Positions 7,598-17,510 of a DNA stretch of 62,985 nt are shown here, in pieces. Numbering within the stretch: position 1 is the stretch's first letter; each line of letters opens with the position of its first letter. The stretch lies in assembly GCA_001303705.1 (NCBI GenBank), contig LJUI01000007.1:1-62985 (forward strand), read 5' to 3'. Under the pieces are notes generated by a model that saw nothing but the letters and a program-made list of their open reading frames with translations, had not been told where the DNA came from and did not search any database. The translations under genes were made by a program, and so were the position numbers. Origin of the DNA: a candidate division TA06 bacterium SM23_40 (lineage in GTDB: Bacteria; LJUI01; SM1-40).

Positions 7598-10500
7598 ATG
7601 GAACGGCCGGTCATCAATAACCGGTATGAAATGCTGGAGAAAATGGGCGAAGGGGGGAGCGGAGAGGTCTATCGGGTGAGGGATCTGCTCAAGGAGCGCA
7701 CCGTGGCCCTCAAGATGCTCTCGCGCCTCGGCGGGGCGGGCGAGCGCTATCTGCGCTTCAGGCACGAGTTCAGGACCATGACCAGGCTCCGCCATCCTCA
7801 CATCGTCGAGGTGTACGACTTCGGCGTCACCCAGGATGACATTCCCTTCTTCACCATGGAGCACATAGCCGGCGGGACTATCACAGAGTACCTGGCTCGT
7901 GTCGGCCTCGAGTACCCGACCCTGGCAATGCTGCTCACCCAGATCTGCCAGACCCTCGAATACATACACGGCAAGGGGCTGGTCCACGGCGACATCAAGC
8001 CCGGCAACATCCTCGTACAGGAGGGAGAGACACCTGCTGTCAAGCTCATGGACTTTGGCCTGGCAGCACGGATAGCCGATCTCGCCCGGGCCGGGGTCAC
8101 GGAGACAGCGCAGACCGGTCTCCTCGCCGGTACGCTCGAATACATCGCACCCGAGATCGCCCGGGGCCGGTATGCCGACCGCCGCACCGACCTGTACTCG
8201 CTGGGGGTCGTGCTCTACGAGATCGCCACGGGCATCTGCCCGTTCAGGGGAGACAGCCCGGTCTCTCTCATTCGCCAGCACCTCGAGACCGCCCCCATAC
8301 CTCCCAGCGAGCAGGTGGAAGAAGTCGATACAGAACTCGAAGAGATCATTCTCCGGCTCCTGGAGAAGCGACCCTCGCACCGCTTCCAGTCTGCTGCAGA
8401 GTTGATGAATCGGCTGCTCAGCATCGGTGATGAGGAATTGGCGGTCCTTCCTCTCCCTTCTGATCACATCATGAGTGCGGAGTTCGTGGGCCGCGAGGAA
8501 GAACTGCGTGCTCTCCAGTCCGTACTCGAAGAGGCGACAGGTGGGGCGGGAAGAACAGTTCTTGTCGAAGGTGAAGTCGGCGTTGGAAAATCACGCCTCG
8601 TCGAGGAGTTCAAATTCAACGCTCAGCTCGAGCGGGCCGCAACCCTGGAAGCGACCTGCTTTCAGGGACAGAGAGAACTCCACGGTGCGGTGCGCGACAT
8701 CATACTGCAGGCAGTTGGACTTGTCGAACCGAGAAATCCAGACCTCGTATACCAGCATGCGAGAGCGCTCATCAGGTTCGTTCCCGAACTCCGCGAGAAA
8801 CCCTATCTAGCCTACATCGAGGAGCCGCCCGAGCTCGAGCCAGCGCAGGAGCGGCTCCGTTTCCTCGACGATGCCGCCCGCTTCCTCTCGGCGGCATCAC
8901 ACCACCAGCCACTCGTAGTCTTCATCGACAATCTCCACCTCGCAGACAGGATGACCGTCGAGTTCGTGCGCTACCTTGCGAGAAACGTGAAGCGGAACCG
9001 TATCTTGCTCTGCGCCACGTACAGAAAAGGAGAGCTCCCCCTCGCTGACGAAAGCGAACGAGGGACTCGTGTGGCTCAGCTCATCTCGTGGCTCGCCGAG
9101 CGCACTGACGTCCGGGAGATCACACTGGAGCGCATGCGGAAGGACGAGATCAAGGTTCTCATCAGCACCCTGCTTGGAGCTGCCGACCCTCCGGCCGAGC
9201 TCGCCGGCTTTCTCTTCGAGCGCACCGGAGGAAACCCACTCTTCTGCGTCGAGATGCTTCGATCCATGGTCGAAGAAGGCCTGCTCGTGCGTCGGAACCA
9301 TCAGTGGCAGTTCTCCAGGCCCGGCGTGCCCGCCGTTCCCCGCACGGTACGGACGATAATAGGCCGACGTCTCGAGCGTCTTGATAGGACACGAAAGGAG
9401 ATCGTTGAGGCGATAGCGATTGCCAGGAAGGACATTGAGGTAGAGACACTCCGCGAGATGGTAGGGCGCGATGAAGAAGAGCTTCTCGACTGCCTCCACG
9501 AACTCGTGCGAGTAGGCATAGTCGAGGAGAGGAGGCCCGATGCCTCGATCACCTATCAGTTCGCCCACGCCCTGCTCAAGCAGACAGTGTACGAAAGCAT
9601 CTCCGAAGACGCAAGACGCGAACTGCACGGAAGACTTGCACATCTCCTAAGGGCGGCGTGTGGCGACGATGAGGCTTTTGCCGGCGACCTCGCCTATCAC
9701 TTCCACAATGGAGGCGATATAGAGGAAGCGCTCCACTACTCCCGCGTTGCTGCAACACGCGCGGCGAACGCCTACGCAAACGAGGAGGCAATCGAGCACT
9801 ACAGCCGCATCCTCGCCCTGCTCGGCGATGACGGGGACGAGTATCGGCTCGAGATCCTCCTCACGTTGGGAGAACTTTACGATGTGACCGGGTGCTATAA
9901 CGAGGCAGTGAAGACCAACGAAGATGCGCTCGCTCTTGCCAAGCGCCTGAAGGCTCCACCAGCGACGGTGGCCGACATCCACCGCCGCCTGGGTCACATC
10001 TGGTTCCAACAGGGACAGTACGAGCAGGCCCACAGAGCCCTCCGGAAGGGGATCCAGCGGCTCGGAGCGAAGAGCGAGACACCGGAGATGGCTCGTCTGC
10101 GGAACGAGATCGGGTGGATATACGTGCGCCAGGGCGAACACGAGAAGGCAATCGAAAGTTGTCTCAAAGGACTCCGGCTCGTCGAGGCTACCGACCACTT
10201 CTATGAGCTCGCCCAGTCCCAGAATCTGCTCGGCGTGATCTATCTCAACAAAGGCGACTACGAGCGCGCGACGAGATATCATCTCGAGGCGCTCGAACTG
10301 AGGGAGAAGGTTGGAGCACGACGCGACGTGGGGGGATCATACATCAACCTCGGGGTCTGCGCCTCGAGAGCAGCAAGATGGGAGGAGGCGGCCGACTACT
10401 ATCGAAAGGGTCTGAAGATCATGCAGGAGGTGGGCGCTGTCCGCGGCATCGCGATTCTCCTCGACAATCTCGGCAATCTCGCGAGCCGGAGAGGCGAACT

Positions 10501-13021
10501 GGACCAGGCCCTCGATTACTCGCTTCAGGCGCTGGAGATCGCCGAACGAATCGGGGACCGCCAGGGGATCGCGCGTCTCTACAACAACCTCGGTTTGACA
10601 TGCGAACGGCGGGGAGAGTATGAACGGGCTCTTGAGTTCCAGATGAAAGGGCTGGAGCTGCGGCAGGCAATGGGGGATTCGAGAGGGACCGTGATCGGAC
10701 TGCACAACTTGGGGTCGATCCAGATGAGAATGGGCTCGTGGGATCAGGCACGCGAAACGCTGCTCCAGGGGCTCGCCATGAGCAAGGATGTTGGAGAACC
10801 TGGCGTGGCGGTCGCGTGTTCCCTGCTCCTCGGTCAACTCCACCACCGGATGGGCGCCTGGGACGATGCGCTCGACCACTACCTCAGTGTCATCCGCGAT
10901 TGCGTGCGAATGAAGGACCTGCTCAGAGAGGCCAACGCCTCAGGACTCCTCGGCCTGCTGCACCTCGACCGAGGCGACACTGAGGCGGCACAACCTCTGT
11001 TCACCCGTCAACTGGAGGTCGCCGAAAAGGTCGGCGCTCGCGACGAGCTCGTCGCCGCCCACATTGGTCTCGCACAGTACCACCTGGCCCGAGGCGAGGA
11101 TGACGAGGCAAACCGTCTGGCCCTGAAAGCGGTGGATGTATCCCGCCAGATCGGCATTCCTGTACTCAAGGGTGAGGCGCTCACCGTCGCAGCCACAACA
11201 TGGAGTGCGCTCGGGGAGAGGGAGCAGGCCCGTGAAGCGTTCGATGAGGCCATTGAGCTTCTGCAGTCGACCGGCGCACCGTACGAGCACTCCCGCGCAC
11301 TGGCTGCCTCGGGATGGGACAGGATAGATGCCGGGGAGACAGAACGAGGGTGGGAAGATCTCGGAGAGGCCGAGACTATTTTCCTGAAGCTCGGTGCAGC
11401 ACGAGAAGCGTCGAAAATCTGGGATGGCGTGAAGGGCGCCGACGATTCCTACGTCTCGAAGCTTCGTAAGGAGGGGAAGGAGCTCGCGACCCTCTACCGG
11501 ATCAGCCAGGTTATGAACTCAATCCTCGATCTCGATCGCTTGCTTGACAAGGTCATGGATCTCGTCGTCGAGACAATGCGTGCAGAGCGCGGCGTCCTGA
11601 TGCTCCTCGACAGTCAGACTGGCACTCTCGACGTACGGGTCGCGCGCAATATGGATCGGGCTACGATCGAGGATGCGCGTAACATCAGTCTCGGAATCAT
11701 CAGAGATGTGGCACGACGCGGACAACCCGTCGTTACTGCAGATGCCCAGACCGATGCCCAGTTCAAGGAGCGGGAGAGCGTCGTTCTGTACGGCATCAGA
11801 TCGCTACTCTGCGTTCCCCTCAAGATCCGGGGAGAGATCGTCGGCACGATCTATCTCGACAACCGACGCGCGTCCGACATGTTCGGCCCGGACGATGTCG
11901 AGTTCCTTACGGCGTTCGCCAACCAAGCTGCCATCGCGCTCGAGAATGCGCGTATCTATGTGGAGCTCAAGGAGGCCAAAGAGCGTCTGGACCAGGAGAA
12001 CATTGCTCTCCGCAAGGAGGTAGTGGGCCGCTATCGGTTCGAGAACATCGTCGGCCGAAGTGCGAGGATGGAGGAAGTATACGATCTCGTAGAGAAAGTG
12101 TGCCAGAGCCGAGCCAACGTACTCATCTTCGGGGAGAGCGGCACAGGCAAGGAACTTATCGCCAAGACGATCCACTATCACGGCCCGCGCGCCCAGGGGC
12201 CGTTCGTCCAGATCAACTGCGCTGCCCTGCCCGAGACCCTGCTGGAGAGCGAACTCTTCGGCATCGAGCGGGGAACGGCAACCGGTGTCGACCGCCGGAT
12301 CGGGAAGTTCGAACAAGCAGACGGAGGAACGCTCTTCCTCGACGAGATCGGCGATATGAGCCCTGCCGTCCAGGCCAAGGTGCTGCGCGTATTACAGGAG
12401 CGGGAATTCGAGCGCGTGGGCGGGCGAAAGACCGTCTCGGTCGATGTCAGGATCATCGCCGCAACGAATAAGGATCTGGAACGCCTGGTGAAGGATGGGA
12501 CCTTCCGTGAGGATCTGTACTACCGTCTCAACGTGGTGCCGATCATCATTCCTCCCCTGCGCCAGCGGCGGGACGACATACCGGAGCTTGCAGATCACTT
12601 TCTCATGCGATTTGCTGCGGAGAACGACCGGGAACTCACCGGCATCTCACCCGCCGCCATGCGCCTCCTTATGTCCTACGACTGGCCGGGGAACGTGCGC
12701 GAATTGGAGAATGCAATCGAGCGAGCCGTGGTGATCGAGTGCGAAACAGCCATCGCTCCTGAGAGCCTGCCCCAGGCTGTGGTCCAGGCCGTGGAGGCGC
12801 CAAGGACCGAGCCGACCGAAGAAGATCTGCACCATATGGATTACCGGAAGGCGAAAGAGGTGCTCATCGATCGATTCGATCGCGACTACCTGGAGGATCT
12901 TCTCTTCCGTAACTGCGGCAACATATCCCAGTCCGCCCGGGAGGCAGGTATGGACAGACGAAATCTCCAGACCAAGCTGAAGCGGTACGGGATCGATCCA
13001 GAGAAGTTCCGCAGGCAATAG
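7598..13021 (+). CDS. Ser/Thr kinase - AAA ATPase - TPR - GAF - sigma54-type AAA+ activator - Fis HTH fusion
   Basis: 1807 residues from ATG 7598 (GGAG seven bases upstream; an in-frame ATG at 7529 precedes the predicted transcription start). Order: eukaryote-like kinase (residues about 10-280: GEGGSGEVY, Lys39, HGDIKPGN with Asp132, DFGLA at 152, APEIARG); AAA_16/STAND-like ATPase (300-680: Walker A GEVGVGKS at 325, Walker B LVVFIDN); about a dozen TPRs (700-1270); GAF domain (about 1295-1460); sigma54-activator AAA+ domain (1485-1715: GESGTGKE at 1512, [12 protein letters not shown]); Fis-type helix-turn-helix (about 1760-1807). The sigma54-contacting GAFTGA loop reads GTATGV (1559-1564), so contact with sigma54 may be lost or altered. 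Inference: one protein senses ligands/partners, phosphorylates and regulates transcription. Target genes unknown; no partner gene adjacent. Confidence 0.9.
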   Translation: MERPVINNRYEMLEKMGEGGSGEVYRVRDLLKERTVALKMLSRLGGAGERYLRFRHEFRTMTRLRHPHIVEVYDFGVTQDDIPFFTMEHIAGGTITEYLARVGLEYPTLAMLLTQICQTLEYIHGKGLVHGDIKPGNILVQEGETPAVKLMDFGLAARIADLARAGVTETAQTGLLAGTLEYIAPEIARGRYADRRTDLYSLGVVLYEIATGICPFRGDSPVSLIRQHLETAPIPPSEQVEEVDTELEEIILRLLEKRPSHRFQSAAELMNRLLSIGDEELAVLPLPSDHIMSAEFVGREEELRALQSVLEEATGGAGRTVLVEGEVGVGKSRLVEEFKFNAQLERAATLEATCFQGQRELHGAVRDIILQAVGLVEPRNPDLVYQHARALIRFVPELREKPYLAYIEEPPELEPAQERLRFLDDAARFLSAASHHQPLVVFIDNLHLADRMTVEFVRYLARNVKRNRILLCATYRKGELPLADESERGTRVAQLISWLAERTDVREITLERMRKDEIKVLISTLLGAADPPAELAGFLFERTGGNPLFCVEMLRSMVEEGLLVRRNHQWQFSRPGVPAVPRTVRTIIGRRLERLDRTRKEIVEAIAIARKDIEVETLREMVGRDEEELLDCLHELVRVGIVEERRPDASITYQFAHALLKQTVYESISEDARRELHGRLAHLLRAACGDDEAFAGDLAYHFHNGGDIEEALHYSRVAATRAANAYANEEAIEHYSRILALLGDDGDEYRLEILLTLGELYDVTGCYNEAVKTNEDALALAKRLKAPPATVADIHRRLGHIWFQQGQYEQAHRALRKGIQRLGAKSETPEMARLRNEIGWIYVRQGEHEKAIESCLKGLRLVEATDHFYELAQSQNLLGVIYLNKGDYERATRYHLEALELREKVGARRDVGGSYINLGVCASRAARWEEAADYYRKGLKIMQEVGAVRGIAILLDNLGNLASRRGELDQALDYSLQALEIAERIGDRQGIARLYNNLGLTCERRGEYERALEFQMKGLELRQAMGDSRGTVIGLHNLGSIQMRMGSWDQARETLLQGLAMSKDVGEPGVAVACSLLLGQLHHRMGAWDDALDHYLSVIRDCVRMKDLLREANASGLLGLLHLDRGDTEAAQPLFTRQLEVAEKVGARDELVAAHIGLAQYHLARGEDDEANRLALKAVDVSRQIGIPVLKGEALTVAATTWSALGEREQAREAFDEAIELLQSTGAPYEHSRALAASGWDRIDAGETERGWEDLGEAETIFLKLGAAREASKIWDGVKGADDSYVSKLRKEGKELATLYRISQVMNSILDLDRLLDKVMDLVVETMRAERGVLMLLDSQTGTLDVRVARNMDRATIEDARNISLGIIRDVARRGQPVVTADAQTDAQFKERESVVLYGIRSLLCVPLKIRGEIVGTIYLDNRRASDMFGPDDVEFLTAFANQAAIALENARIYVELKEAKERLDQENIALRKEVVGRYRFENIVGRSARMEEVYDLVEKVCQSRANVLIFGESGTGKELIAKTIHYHGPRAQGPFVQINCAALPETLLESELFGIERGTATGVDRRIGKFEQADGGTLFLDEIGDMSPAVQAKVLRVLQEREFERVGGRKTVSVDVRIIAATNKDLERLVKDGTFREDLYYRLNVVPIIIPPLRQRRDDIPELADHFLMRFAAENDRELTGISPAAMRLLMSYDWPGNVRELENAIERAVVIECETAIAPESLPQAVVQAVEAPRTEPTEEDLHHMDYRKAKEVLIDRFDRDYLEDLLFRNCGNISQSAREAGMDRRNLQTKLKRYGIDPEKFRRQ

Positions 13022-13701
13022 GATACCACTACCTGCCACCACTTCCTGTTCTCCCCGATCGACCACAGCACTTCTCCGTTCCCCCTCAGACATCGATGCC
13101 ATGTCAACCAGCGTTGATCCCGGAGACGGCGACGAGCCCCGAGCCGGCGATGACCCAAGAGACGGCGACGAGCCCCGAGCCGCGGAGATCCGCCCTCGGC
13201 TATCAGGGCCATTGAAGCCTTATCCGGCCGTGAACATCTAGACTGCTGCGGCGTGCAGGCTACACCCGATACTACCTCTCCGGGCGCGTAACTCACCGAC
13301 TGGTATGAGGATGCCCCTGACCGACGAGCAGCAGGTGCGGCACCCAGACCGCACCCGGCCGGGCATCACATATACCTGCGCCTCGCGTCCATGGCTATCG
13401 TAACAAAAGGGCAGACAGTAAGTTATGATCGTCACGCAGAAACGGAGTGGAGGGATTCATCCCGTGGCACAGGTCTTGCTTTACCAGAATAGTGCGCGGG
13501 GAGCAGTGATGGCCCCGCAGAGGAAAGTGGAAGCGACCCGGCGGCACAGAGCCCAGGCGTTCTCTCTTGAAGGAATGGAAACGTTATGATAGACTACTCG
13601 CGGCCTCTGCCATTCCGATCAGAGGAGCCGGTCCTGCGCCGCCGGCCGCAGACCGAACCAAGGGGAGTTCGAGGGCTCCCCGGCAACAGGAGGGAAGGAG
13701 A
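13022..13701. other. 680-bp intergenic region without a convincing gene
   Basis: No terminator hairpin was found after the giant gene. It holds the 18-nt repeat array at 13123-13194 and an AT-richer segment with a TATGAT (13424-13429), for which only a weak -35 (GTAACA, 18-base spacer) is present. The frame of the next gene is open back to TTG 13567 but that part does not look coding. Confidence 0.5.
13123..13194 (+). repeat. 18-nt-period tandem repeat (36-bp higher-order copies)
   Basis: Units start GAGACGGCGACGAGCCCC (13123 and again, identical, at 13159) alternating with GAGCCGGCGATGACCCAA-like units at 13141 and 13177. Same 18-base period as the array at 3311-3382, different sequence. 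Confidence 0.55.
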
Positions 13702-16065
13702 ATGCGTAGACAGAGAGGAATCGGATGGTGGCATGGTGCCATTGCAGGACTTCTGCTCCTCGCGGGAGCAGCGGCCTCATACGGCATCGACATCGAGCCT
13801 GATGATGACTCCTGGGTCGATCAGGCTAACCCGCCGATGAACTACGGCACTGACTGGGACATCCACGTTGGATACTGGAACGGGATCCAGCGCGGGTACT
13901 TCAAGTTCGATGTGAGCGGCATACCTGATGCCGACACGGTATACGAGGCCAAGGTCTATCTATACCTGTACGGCTCGGGCGGCCCTGTCGTCAACTACGG
14001 GATGCATAAGGTGTACGACGACTCCTGGAGCGAGACAACGATCAACTGGATAAACCAGCCCATGACACACGGACCGACGATCTCGGTGAATGCGATCGGC
14101 GGCATCAGCCCGCCCGGCTGGTACATCTGGGATGTAACAGATGATGTGGAGATCGAGCACCTCCTCCTGGCAGATGACATCCTCAGCCTGGTGCTCAAGC
14201 TCGAGGACGAGGCCCCACCGCCTCCCAATTGGCCGTGGGCCGAGTTCTACGCCAAGGAGAACTTCACCAACGAGCCGTACCTTATGGTCGCTCACGGGCA
14301 CCGGGGGTTCGAGCCCTCGACCGAGGTGTTGACCGGCGTATGGCAGGGAGATGCCGCGTGGTCCGACACGGACGGCGACGGGGATCTTGACCTCGCGCTC
14401 CACGGCAACTCGAGTATCACCCAGCCGGGCACGAATGTGACCGAGGTGTACAAGAACTTCTACCTCGGGTTCACCTATCTCCACCAGAACCAGTCTCTTG
14501 ACGGCGTGTGGAGCGAGGGATCGAATTCGATGGCCTGGGGTGACTACGATGGAGACGGGGATCCGGACCTGGCGGTCGCAGGAGACACGGGCTCGGGATT
14601 CACAACTTCAGTCTATCAGAATGACGGCGAGGGCAACCTCACGCTCGACGCGAATCAGAATCTTCCGGGTGTGAAGAATGCCTCACTCGCCTGGGGTGAC
14701 TATGATGGCGACGGCGACCTCGACCTGGTACTCGCCGGACATGACGGTACTGCCAACATCTGCCGCATCTACGAGAATGACCACCGACACCGGCTGGTCT
14801 GGGACCCGAATCAGAACTTGACGGGTATCAACGCCGGCTCGGTAGCGTGGGGCGACTACGATAACGATGGGGATCTCGACCTCGCCATCGCCGGCGGCTC
14901 CGCCGGCGGCCGGATAACGGAGCTGTACAAGAACGGACCCACCGGAACCCTGACGCTCGATCCGAGCCAGAATCTGGTCGGAGCCAGTCTCTGTTGCCTG
15001 GCGTTTGGCGATTACGACAACGATGGCGATGTCGATCTGGCACTGACAGGATCGACTGGCGCCGGAGCCCAGAAGTCATACCTGTACGAGAACACAAATG
15101 CTGTCTACTCCCTGACCGACAGCCTGCGCCATCTGTACCGCAGCTCCCTCGCATGGGGAGATGTCGACGGCGATGGGTACCTCGACCTCGGGCTTATGGG
15201 GTATGACGGGGGCACGCTCCACAGTTACGTGTACTACCAGTCGCGGTGGCCTCTGATCGGCATCTTCACCGAGCGCGATTGGGGATTCTCGGGCGTTCGT
15301 GAAGGCTCGCTCACATTCGCCGACTACGATGGAGATATCGATCTCGATCTCCTCATCACGGGGGCGACATGGGACGAGCCGCGCGCAGACCTGTACGACA
15401 ACCGGGGGACGATCAACACCGCGCCGTCCCCGCCGACGAGCGGTTTTTCCTCGAGCCATGCGGCAGGCGTGCTCACGCTCGCCTGGGGGAACGGCAGCGA
15501 TACCGAGACTCCGTCTTCCGGCCTGTACTACAACCTGAGAGTGGGCACCAGTTCCGGTGCGGACGACGTGAGGAGCGGCGTGCTCGCCACGCCGATGCTG
15601 GGGAACTACCTCCAGACGAATTCGATCTCGCTCAACGTTCCGAGCGACATCTACTACTGGAGCGTACAGACGGTCGACCCAGGCATGCAGGTCTCCAGCT
15701 GGTCGGGCGAACAGGTGTTCACTCCTGGCGTCACCGTACAGATGGTCCCGGATACGACCCCGATCATCATCCCGCAGGGAGGCGGGTCATTCGGATTCAC
15801 CGCCATCCTCACTAACAACACGGCGTCTCCACAGACGGTCCAGGGATGGATCGAGGTGACACTCCCCAACGGCAATCCGTATGGGGGGAACCCGGTCATC
15901 GGTCCGCTCAGTGTAACGCTCAACCCCGGCCAGGTTTTCTCCAAGCACATGACGCAGAGCGTCCCGGGAAACGCACCTGCCGGTGCCTACGTGTACGACG
16001 GCGTGATTGGCCAACCCTATCCCATACAGCTCGACAGGGACGGAATCGAATTCACCAAACAGTAA
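13702..16065 (+). CDS. Secreted DNRLRE / FG-GAP (VCBS) repeat protein
   Basis: 787 residues. Start ATG 13702 is preceded by AGGAGG and opens with a signal peptide (WWHGAIAGLLLLAGAAASYG). Residues about 28-190 form a DNRLRE-type domain (DDSWVDQANPPMNYG ... YFKFDVSGIPD ... VYLYLYG). Then five to seven FG-GAP/VCBS blades follow with Asp-rich calcium loops (WGDYDGDGDLDLVLAGHDG, WGDYDNDGDLDLAIAGG, FGDYDNDGDVDLALTG), giving a probable beta-propeller; next a fibronectin-type segment (PPTSGFSSSHAAGVLTLAW). The last 100 residues (PIIIPQGGGSFGFTAILTNN to DRDGIEFTKQ) are a separate Ig-like domain that recurs at 16415 and in the protein at 60792. It lacks the FlgD-Ig tail of the other secreted proteins. 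Extracellular; ligand unknown. Confidence 0.85.
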   Translation: MRRQRGIGWWHGAIAGLLLLAGAAASYGIDIEPDDDSWVDQANPPMNYGTDWDIHVGYWNGIQRGYFKFDVSGIPDADTVYEAKVYLYLYGSGGPVVNYGMHKVYDDSWSETTINWINQPMTHGPTISVNAIGGISPPGWYIWDVTDDVEIEHLLLADDILSLVLKLEDEAPPPPNWPWAEFYAKENFTNEPYLMVAHGHRGFEPSTEVLTGVWQGDAAWSDTDGDGDLDLALHGNSSITQPGTNVTEVYKNFYLGFTYLHQNQSLDGVWSEGSNSMAWGDYDGDGDPDLAVAGDTGSGFTTSVYQNDGEGNLTLDANQNLPGVKNASLAWGDYDGDGDLDLVLAGHDGTANICRIYENDHRHRLVWDPNQNLTGINAGSVAWGDYDNDGDLDLAIAGGSAGGRITELYKNGPTGTLTLDPSQNLVGASLCCLAFGDYDNDGDVDLALTGSTGAGAQKSYLYENTNAVYSLTDSLRHLYRSSLAWGDVDGDGYLDLGLMGYDGGTLHSYVYYQSRWPLIGIFTERDWGFSGVREGSLTFADYDGDIDLDLLITGATWDEPRADLYDNRGTINTAPSPPTSGFSSSHAAGVLTLAWGNGSDTETPSSGLYYNLRVGTSSGADDVRSGVLATPMLGNYLQTNSISLNVPSDIYYWSVQTVDPGMQVSSWSGEQVFTPGVTVQMVPDTTPIIIPQGGGSFGFTAILTNNTASPQTVQGWIEVTLPNGNPYGGNPVIGPLSVTLNPGQVFSKHMTQSVPGNAPAGAYVYDGVIGQPYPIQLDRDGIEFTKQ

Positions 16066-16095
16066 GACTCCTCCCTCCACCCTCAGCTTGCAGAA

Positions 16096-16128
16096 CGAAG
16101 GACCTGGGTTCCATTCCCAGGTCCTTCG
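16096..16128 (+). terminator. Terminator-like hairpin after the FG-GAP gene
   Basis: 13-bp perfect stem (CGAAGGACCTGGG 16096-16108 / 16116-16128) with a 7-base loop, followed by CCTCCCCCC instead of a T-tract; may need Rho or act as an mRNA end stabiliser. Confidence 0.6.
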
Positions 16129-16263
16129 CCTCCCCCCAATTCTCAGGATATGAGACACTTTCCCGGACGAGTGAGAATCTTAACACTGCTTCTTCTCTCG
16201 AACATATGTGTCGCGTGCCCGGAAATCCCCCGCTGCCGGGGCGCAGACGGGTTGATCCCCGAT

Positions 16264-16292
16264 TTTTGCACTCGCCGTGTATCTGGTACGAT
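16264..16292 (+). promoter_or_regulatory. Weak promoter candidate for the 16415 gene
   Basis: TTTGCA (16264-16269), 17 bases, TACGAT (16287-16292); four of six matches in each box. Confidence 0.3.
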
Positions 16293-16357
16293 GATTGCTC
16301 CCTCTATAAGTATGATAGGAGTCCTTCCTTCTCCTCTTCTCCGGGAACAGACTCCAT

Positions 16358-16385
16358 CGTACGTCGACCAGCGTACGTCGACCAG
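16358..16385 (+). repeat. Exact 14-bp tandem duplication
   Basis: CGTACGTCGACCAG occurs twice head to tail (16358-16371, 16372-16385), 30 bases before the 16415 start codon. Confidence 0.8.
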
Positions 16386-16414
16386 ATGCGCCACTGAGGG
16401 AGGTTATCGCATCG

Positions 16415-16789
16415 ATGTTCGGCAAGCTCACCCCAAGCCCCCCACCCATAGCAGTGGCTCTCACTCCGGACAGGGCGCTGGTCGCGCGAGGTGACCTGTT
16501 GGGATGGAGCTACACCATATCCAACATGACCGATCGGGCGTGTGACCTCTGCGCGTGGTTGTCTCTCCTGTTTCCCGATCTCAAGGAGCGACGGCTGGCC
16601 GGTCCTCTCGCCCTGAGCTGCGGCCCGCGGCAGATGTACGACGGCCATCGGACCCTGCTCGTCCCGGCGGATGCGCCCCTCGGCCAGTACAGGCTTGCTC
16701 TGCGCGTCGGCCCGGCGGGACGGTACCCACGCCTGTGGGATGAGGACGAATTCCGCTTCCGCACAATCGCATTTCCATCCTGGCCCTAA
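16415..16789 (+). CDS. Free-standing copy of the C-terminal Ig-like domain of the FG-GAP protein
   Basis: 124 residues, no signal peptide or membrane helix. Its layout follows the last 100 residues of the preceding protein: a hydrophobic TPDRALVARGDLLGWSYTISN against TPIIIPQGGGSFGFTAILTN, then GPLALSCGPRQ against GPLSVTLNPGQ, VPADAPLGQY against VPGNAPAGAY, and a closing DEDEFRFRT against DRDGIEFT. The protein at 60792 ends in the same domain. GGAGG lies 11 bases before ATG 16415, a long spacing. Either a small cytoplasmic protein built from a domain otherwise found on secreted proteins, or a remnant of a larger gene whose 5' part is lost. Function unknown. Confidence 0.6.
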   Translation: MFGKLTPSPPPIAVALTPDRALVARGDLLGWSYTISNMTDRACDLCAWLSLLFPDLKERRLAGPLALSCGPRQMYDGHRTLLVPADAPLGQYRLALRVGPAGRYPRLWDEDEFRFRTIAFPSWP

Positions 16790-17324
16790 ATGCAGCCCGC
16801 CGGAGACAGGCCGATCCCGCCCCACTCTCCTCCTCAATTGTCCGGCGTCGATGTCCGACGTGCCAATCGACATCGCCCCCGGGGCGCCGGCTCTATTCTC
16901 TCCGCGAGCTCTGCCATGACCGGCTGATGTCGGCAAGCGTTGGTGCGGTGTCTGCACCGCACCCAAGGCTCCCGGCGACGCCGTACCGAATGCGACCATG
17001 CCCGTCGCGTGTCCATAATCTACCACTGCGCATATAGTTCCGTCCATCGGGTCCACAGATCACCGGTCCCACGGCAGACTGGCACGGTGCTTGCTATGAT
17101 GACTCTATAGATGGCGATGCGGACCGCCATCTGGTGAGGATCCGGAATCCAGCCGGAGAAAGCGAGGTGAATTAGGATCATCCCGGGAGCGACTGAGTTC
17201 CCACAGCGGCAGTCGGCCTCACCACGGGTCTCTTCGGTTGCACATCTCCCCTTCGCTCGGAGGGCGTCCTTCGCCCTCCGAGCTCCTAACTCTATCGGGC
17301 CTGTCCTCCAGACAGAAAATTCCA
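16790..17324. other. Intergenic region with hairpins, no gene recognised
   Basis: Contains a perfect 11-bp hairpin CTCGGAGGGCG (17256-17266) / 17272-17282 with TCCTT loop and no T-tract, and a shorter one around 17107-17131 (AGATGGCG / CGCCATCT). Minus-strand open frames across this stretch show no family signal. I see no riboswitch consensus despite the transporter gene downstream. Confidence 0.4.
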
Positions 17325-17353
17325 TTGCCAAGGGGCGAGCTTTCCGGTAAAGT
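17325..17353 (+). promoter_or_regulatory. Predicted sigma70 promoter of the ECF ATPase gene
   Basis: TTGCCA (17325-17330), 17 bases, TAAAGT (17348-17353). Leaves a leader of about 150 bases that can fold near its end (GCCCATG / CATGGGG and the GCGGG / CCCGC arms at 17450-17490). Confidence 0.5.
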
Positions 17354-17510
17354 AACGGTAAACGGGCCTCGACGCCCTGACGCGGTATGGGGCGGACGGA
17401 CGTTCCCCCGATCAAGGCCATCTGCCGGGGACAGGAGGGACCTCTGATCGAGCCCATGCGGGCATGGGGCGCCTATCCGGGCCCCCGCACCATGAATAGG
17501 AAATGACTTG

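Noticed and set aside
16304-17056. 250-codon minus-strand open frame across the small Ig-domain gene
   Set aside because: No family-like segment, composition typical of an antisense shadow in GC-rich DNA, and the plus-strand gene it overlaps has a recognisable domain.
17020-17457. 145-codon minus-strand open frame before the ECF ATPase
   Set aside because: It covers the promoter and hairpins upstream of the transporter gene, shows no family signal and has no ribosome binding site.
17354-17510. Riboswitch upstream of the ECF ATPase
   Set aside because: Hairpins are present but no cobalamin, TPP, FMN or other consensus core could be recognised by eye.
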